From NCBI GenBank assembly GCA_900544305.1, contig UQUV01000019.1:1-54486 (forward strand): a DNA stretch of 54,486 bases, read 5' to 3'. Below the pieces are notes generated by a model that was given only the letters and a program-made list of their open reading frames with translations, did not search any database and had not been told where the DNA came from. The position numbers and the translations under genes are program-made. The stretch is from an uncultured Porphyromonadaceae bacterium. GTDB taxonomy: Bacteria; Bacteroidota; Bacteroidia; Bacteroidales; Muribaculaceae. Positions 51,843 through 54,486 of this stretch are shown here, one piece after another; the first letter of the stretch is position 1; every line of letters begins with the position of its first letter.

Positions 51843-51930
51843 CGGAGGGAGGGGGATTCGAACCCCCGATACGCTTTTGACGTATACACGCTTTCCAGGC
51901 GTGCCTCTTCAACCACTCGAGCATCACTCC
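51843..51930 (-). tRNA. tRNA-Ser (anticodon GGA)
   Basis: An 88-base class II tRNA. On the minus strand the acceptor starts GGAGTGA and ends TCCCTCC plus discriminator G. The D-arm is GCTCGAGTGGTTGAAGAGGC, the anticodon loop CTGGAAA gives anticodon GGA, a long variable arm (GTATACGTCAAAAGCGTAT) is typical of tRNA-Ser, and the T-arm is GGGGGTTCGAATCCCCC. The acceptor stem has a T5-C68 mismatch. The rest of the 51793-52215 gap contains only the terminator and the promoter of the next gene. Confidence 0.93.
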
Positions 51931-52100
51931 ATAGATTGAATTGTTTCGCTGATTTTCAGCGAGTGCAAAGATAGGAATGTTATTTTATTTTTCAAACTAT
52001 TTGCAGGAAAAGTTTTTTGTTCGGATTTTTTATAAATGATTTTTCGACCGGTCATGTTCGGGAATTTTTAAATTGAATGTGTTAAAATGGTAGTGATTGT

Positions 52101-52130
52101 TTGTTTAAAAGATAACATTGTTTACATTTG
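52101..52130 (+). promoter_or_regulatory. Promoter of the secreted module protein
   Basis: TTG (52101-52103), 19 bases, TACATTTG (52123-52130); leader about 80 bases. Confidence 0.7.
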
Positions 52131-52215
52131 TCATAGGGGATAACCAATTGATTTTATAGGGAAGTAAAAGCCTGTTTCAATTCAAAAATGAAGTTGTACA
52201 ATAAAAAATAGTATT

Positions 52216-53754
52216 ATGAAAAGAAAAACTACACTAATGTCTGTGCTGTTTGCATTGATTGCTTTTGTCGCAAATGCAGGTAGCGGTATCTATTTGAGAG
52301 GAGACGTAAATGGTTGGCTTAATGATGCCACGGACGAAACCAAAGCTGAATGGGAGTTTCAGGAAACTGCCGATCCGAATGTTTTTATTCTTACCGACAA
52401 ATTATTGCCAGCAGGAGATTTTAAGATTGGTGATGCTGAGTGGACCGATGTGGATTTTGGCGGTGCGAGTTCTGCAATCGTTCCGGGTGTAGCGTATGGA
52501 TTGATTGAAAGGTCGAGTTCTAATTTACATTTGCTTGGCGATGCTACTTGTTCGGAAATTCGCTTTGATAAAGCTAACCGAGAATTGCTTTTAACCCTTG
52601 CCGGTGAGGATAAGAATTACAGGATTGATTTTGTAGATGAAGCAGTTACAGATTTGAGCTTTACTCGTATGGGTGATGCCGTATTTGTATTGGGAGAGAC
52701 TACACTGAGTGGAGAGTTCTGCATAAAATCCTTGGATGGTGCGGTTGTTTATGGCTCAAATGGAGAAAATTTGGATTATGGTGAATATTCCATGGCTAAG
52801 GGCGGAGAAAATTTTAATTTGGCTTCTGCAATGGCATGCAGTAGCATTACTCTGACTGAAACGGTAGATGGCGCAACATTGAAGATTTTTGGTAATGACT
52901 TGTTCAAAGAGCTTTATTTTCGTGGAGAGGTGAATGGATGGGAAGCTGTTGATGATTGGAAATTCGAATATGTGGGAAATGGCGTATACCGATTGAAGGA
53001 TAAAGTTTTGCCGGCAGGAACGTTTAAAATTGCTGATGCTGATTGGTCCGTCGGATGTAATTATGGTGGGCCAACTAATGGCTCTTGTGATGTCGTGCCC
53101 GGTGAATCCCTGATACTTCAAAATAAAACAGCTAATTCGGAACCTTCGAATGTAACTTTGTTATCAGATGTTTCCTGCTCACAGATTCTCTTTGATATCA
53201 AGACACGGGCGCTTCTGATTAATTTCCCGAAGTGTGTCTATGTTTACGGTGATAATACAGATTGGGAATGGAGTGATGTGAATTCCAAATTGGAATCGAC
53301 AGAAAATGAAGGAGAATATAGCGGTACGATAAATTTGAAAAAATCAGGAGGTATAGCTGCATATAGCTCATGGCAAATCTATGAGAAACCGGAATACAAT
53401 TCGGCTTATGTCTGGGGCTTGGTTGAAAATGCAGGACCTGGTAGTTTATTTAAGGGGTGTACCGGATTTGTCTTCACCGATGCCGGTTGGTATATTGTAA
53501 TGGTTAATCTTAAAACCGGTGAGTTTGTTTTGGTGCCGACAAGCGATCCCTCTTCTGTTGCTGATGTTGAGGCTGCCGATGTGAAAGTGATTGGCGGTGC
53601 GGGTGAAATTCGCGTTGAGGGTGCTGCCGAAGGTGTGAAGGTGTTTGCATTGAGCGGCGCGCTTTTGAGCGAAGGTGAAACAATTGTTAAAGTTCCGGCC
53701 GGTATCTATCTTGTAAGCGTAGGCAGCAAGGTGGTGAAAGTGGCTGTGAAATAA
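52216..53754 (+). CDS. Secreted protein with repeated carbohydrate-binding-like modules and T9SS-like tail
   Basis: A 512-residue exported protein. The signal peptide ends VANAG (about residue 22). Two similar beta modules start SGIYLRGDVNGWLND (about 23) and LYFRGEVNGWEAVDDW (about 234), each with EFQ/KFEY, LPAGDFKIGDAEW-type strands and a Leu-Leu ending. They resemble SusE/SusF starch-binding modules. A third region (about 345-435) begins KCVYVYGDNTDWEWSDVNSK. The last ~70 residues (IRVEGAAEGVKVFALSGALL, then VKVPAGIYLVSVGSKVVKVA) match the pattern of type IX secretion C-terminal sorting domains. Binding target unknown. It is a paralogue of the short gene at 54050. Confidence 0.78.
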   Translation: MKRKTTLMSVLFALIAFVANAGSGIYLRGDVNGWLNDATDETKAEWEFQETADPNVFILTDKLLPAGDFKIGDAEWTDVDFGGASSAIVPGVAYGLIERSSSNLHLLGDATCSEIRFDKANRELLLTLAGEDKNYRIDFVDEAVTDLSFTRMGDAVFVLGETTLSGEFCIKSLDGAVVYGSNGENLDYGEYSMAKGGENFNLASAMACSSITLTETVDGATLKIFGNDLFKELYFRGEVNGWEAVDDWKFEYVGNGVYRLKDKVLPAGTFKIADADWSVGCNYGGPTNGSCDVVPGESLILQNKTANSEPSNVTLLSDVSCSQILFDIKTRALLINFPKCVYVYGDNTDWEWSDVNSKLESTENEGEYSGTINLKKSGGIAAYSSWQIYEKPEYNSAYVWGLVENAGPGSLFKGCTGFVFTDAGWYIVMVNLKTGEFVLVPTSDPSSVADVEAADVKVIGGAGEIRVEGAAEGVKVFALSGALLSEGETIVKVPAGIYLVSVGSKVVKVAVK

Positions 53755-53787
53755 CCTATATGGTTAAACGGTAATCAAATTTGGAAT

Positions 53788-53820
53788 GGGAATCCGCCGA
53801 AAAGGAAGGGTTCCCGTTTT
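53788..53820 (+). terminator. Terminator after the secreted module protein
   Basis: GGGAATCC (53788-53795) pairs with GGGTTCCC (53808-53815), then GTTTT. Confidence 0.78.
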
Positions 53821-53903
53821 CTATTGATGCGTTGCCAGACATTTTAGTAATAGGATATTTGGGCTTTATTGCGAGTTATTTGTGTTAAAAATGCAGATAT
53901 TGT

Positions 53904-53933
53904 TTGCTTGGGTGATAATAATGGTTACATTTG
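53904..53933 (+). promoter_or_regulatory. Promoter of the short secreted paralogue
   Basis: TTG (53904-53906), 19 bases, TACATTTG (53926-53933): the same boxes and spacing as the promoter at 52101-52130. Leader about 110 bases. Confidence 0.68.
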
Positions 53934-54049
53934 CGTTTGAAAAACAATTGTTGTTGAGATAACCTATGAATTTCCACCGTGAAGTGAATACCTTATTTCA
54001 ATTTTTATAATGTAAATGACAATTCTATTATAAACTTAAAATTAGTATT

Positions 54050-54436
54050 ATGACAAGAAAAACTACACTTATGTCAGTGCTTTTCGCACTGGTTGCTTTT
54101 GTTGCAAATGCCGGAAGCGGTATTTATTTGACTGGAACAATGACCAATTGGGCTTCAACTGCAGAAGAATTGGCTCAATGGGAATTCCAAAACATGAATG
54201 ACGGACATTATTACCTGATTGTTGATGAGGTATTGCCTGCTGACGTTGAATTTAAGGTTTTGGATAAAAGTGATGGAGAACGTTGGTTGAGTATAAATCC
54301 CGATTACAAGAAATTTGGTTTGGGTGACAAGCATCAAATTTATACTGACAACGGTAACAATCAATTAAGTTTCACTCCCAATGGCCCTCTGATGTTTGTT
54401 TTTAGTAAGATAAATGGGGACTTTCTTAAAATTTAA
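54050..54436 (+). CDS. Short secreted paralogue, one module, no sorting tail
   Basis: A 128-residue exported protein with nearly the same signal peptide and first strand as the gene at 52216 (KTTLMSVLFALVAFVANAGS, then GIYLTGTMTNW). It has one module (WEFQNMNDGHYYLIVDEVLP, then FKVLDKSDGERWLSINPDYK) and ends at NGDFLKI, without the C-terminal sorting-like region. The stop at 54436 is within the window, so it is not an edge effect. Either a genuine one-module protein released to the periplasm or a truncated duplicate. Confidence 0.7.
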   Translation: MTRKTTLMSVLFALVAFVANAGSGIYLTGTMTNWASTAEELAQWEFQNMNDGHYYLIVDEVLPADVEFKVLDKSDGERWLSINPDYKKFGLGDKHQIYTDNGNNQLSFTPNGPLMFVFSKINGDFLKI

Positions 54437-54486
54437 TAGTCCGTTAAAAATTCAACATATCGGCTAAGCGGCTTCCGCCACAAAGC

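Overview
The window reads as chromosomal DNA of a gut-type Bacteroidales. The evidence is the promoter form TTG-N19/20-TAnnTTTG in front of many genes, SusC/SusD/SusE/SusF-type genes, FimA/Mfa-type fimbrillins, DUF2027-Smr, DUF2023-flavodoxin and DUF3575 families, lipoproteins with acidic residues after the lipid-anchored Cys, and a C-terminal tail resembling a type IX secretion sorting domain. I cannot name a genus safely.

Layout. 1-3.7 kb: a small unknown protein, a DUF2027/Smr protein, an EFR1-type flavodoxin/ferredoxin and a membrane-anchored AraC-type regulator. 3.7-10.5 kb: a fimbrial operon (DUF3575 barrel, DUF5119 lipoprotein, three fimbrillin-like lipoproteins, two with GLUG-type repeat tails), preceded by four direct repeats and a clear promoter, and ended by a terminator. 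10.5-12.1 kb: debris and repeats: a 208-bp element with terminal inverted repeats, a truncated histidine-kinase N-terminus, and a small beta-barrel gene between two copies of a palindromic repeat. 12.1-15.9 kb: pyrG-yidC behind a degenerate promoter/hairpin array. 16-16.9 kb: DUF2023 and flavodoxin. 17.2-21.9 kb: a TonB-dependent receptor with a lipoprotein partner. 22-26 kb: map, then two tandem GH20 hexosaminidases, the first lacking its 5' end. 26.3-33.9 kb: SusC, SusD, SusE-like and SusF-like genes. With the GH20 genes this looks like a locus for an N-acetylhexosamine-containing glycan. 34-35.6 kb: an LRR lipoprotein. 35.8-40.6 kb: a five-gene redox operon (small protein, two aldo/keto reductases, CMD-cupin, flavodoxin) divergent from an AraC regulator.

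40.6-43.9 kb is the most unusual part. Three copies of the last codons of a DUF2795 gene (stop at 43889) bound two tandem inserts. One carries a complete three-gene HipB-HipS-HipT toxin-antitoxin operon with three evenly spaced operators. The other carries a decayed DUF1016 (YhcG-type) PDDEXK nuclease. Both inserts start with the same ~80-bp terminator block, and neither contains a recombinase. This looks like a site-specific hotspot for small defence or addiction cassettes.

43.9-54.5 kb: DUF2795, cobalamin adenosyltransferase and LOG genes in one operon, an isolated phage-portal-like gene, a TPR lipoprotein with two promoters, a telomere-like inverted repeat region, an OPT transporter, DUF3788, tRNA-Ser(GGA), and two secreted paralogues with matching promoters; the second is short. 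A dispersed repeat (copies at 10.5, 35.7 and 43.8 kb) lies downstream of genes, in the same orientation as the gene before it, in all three cases.
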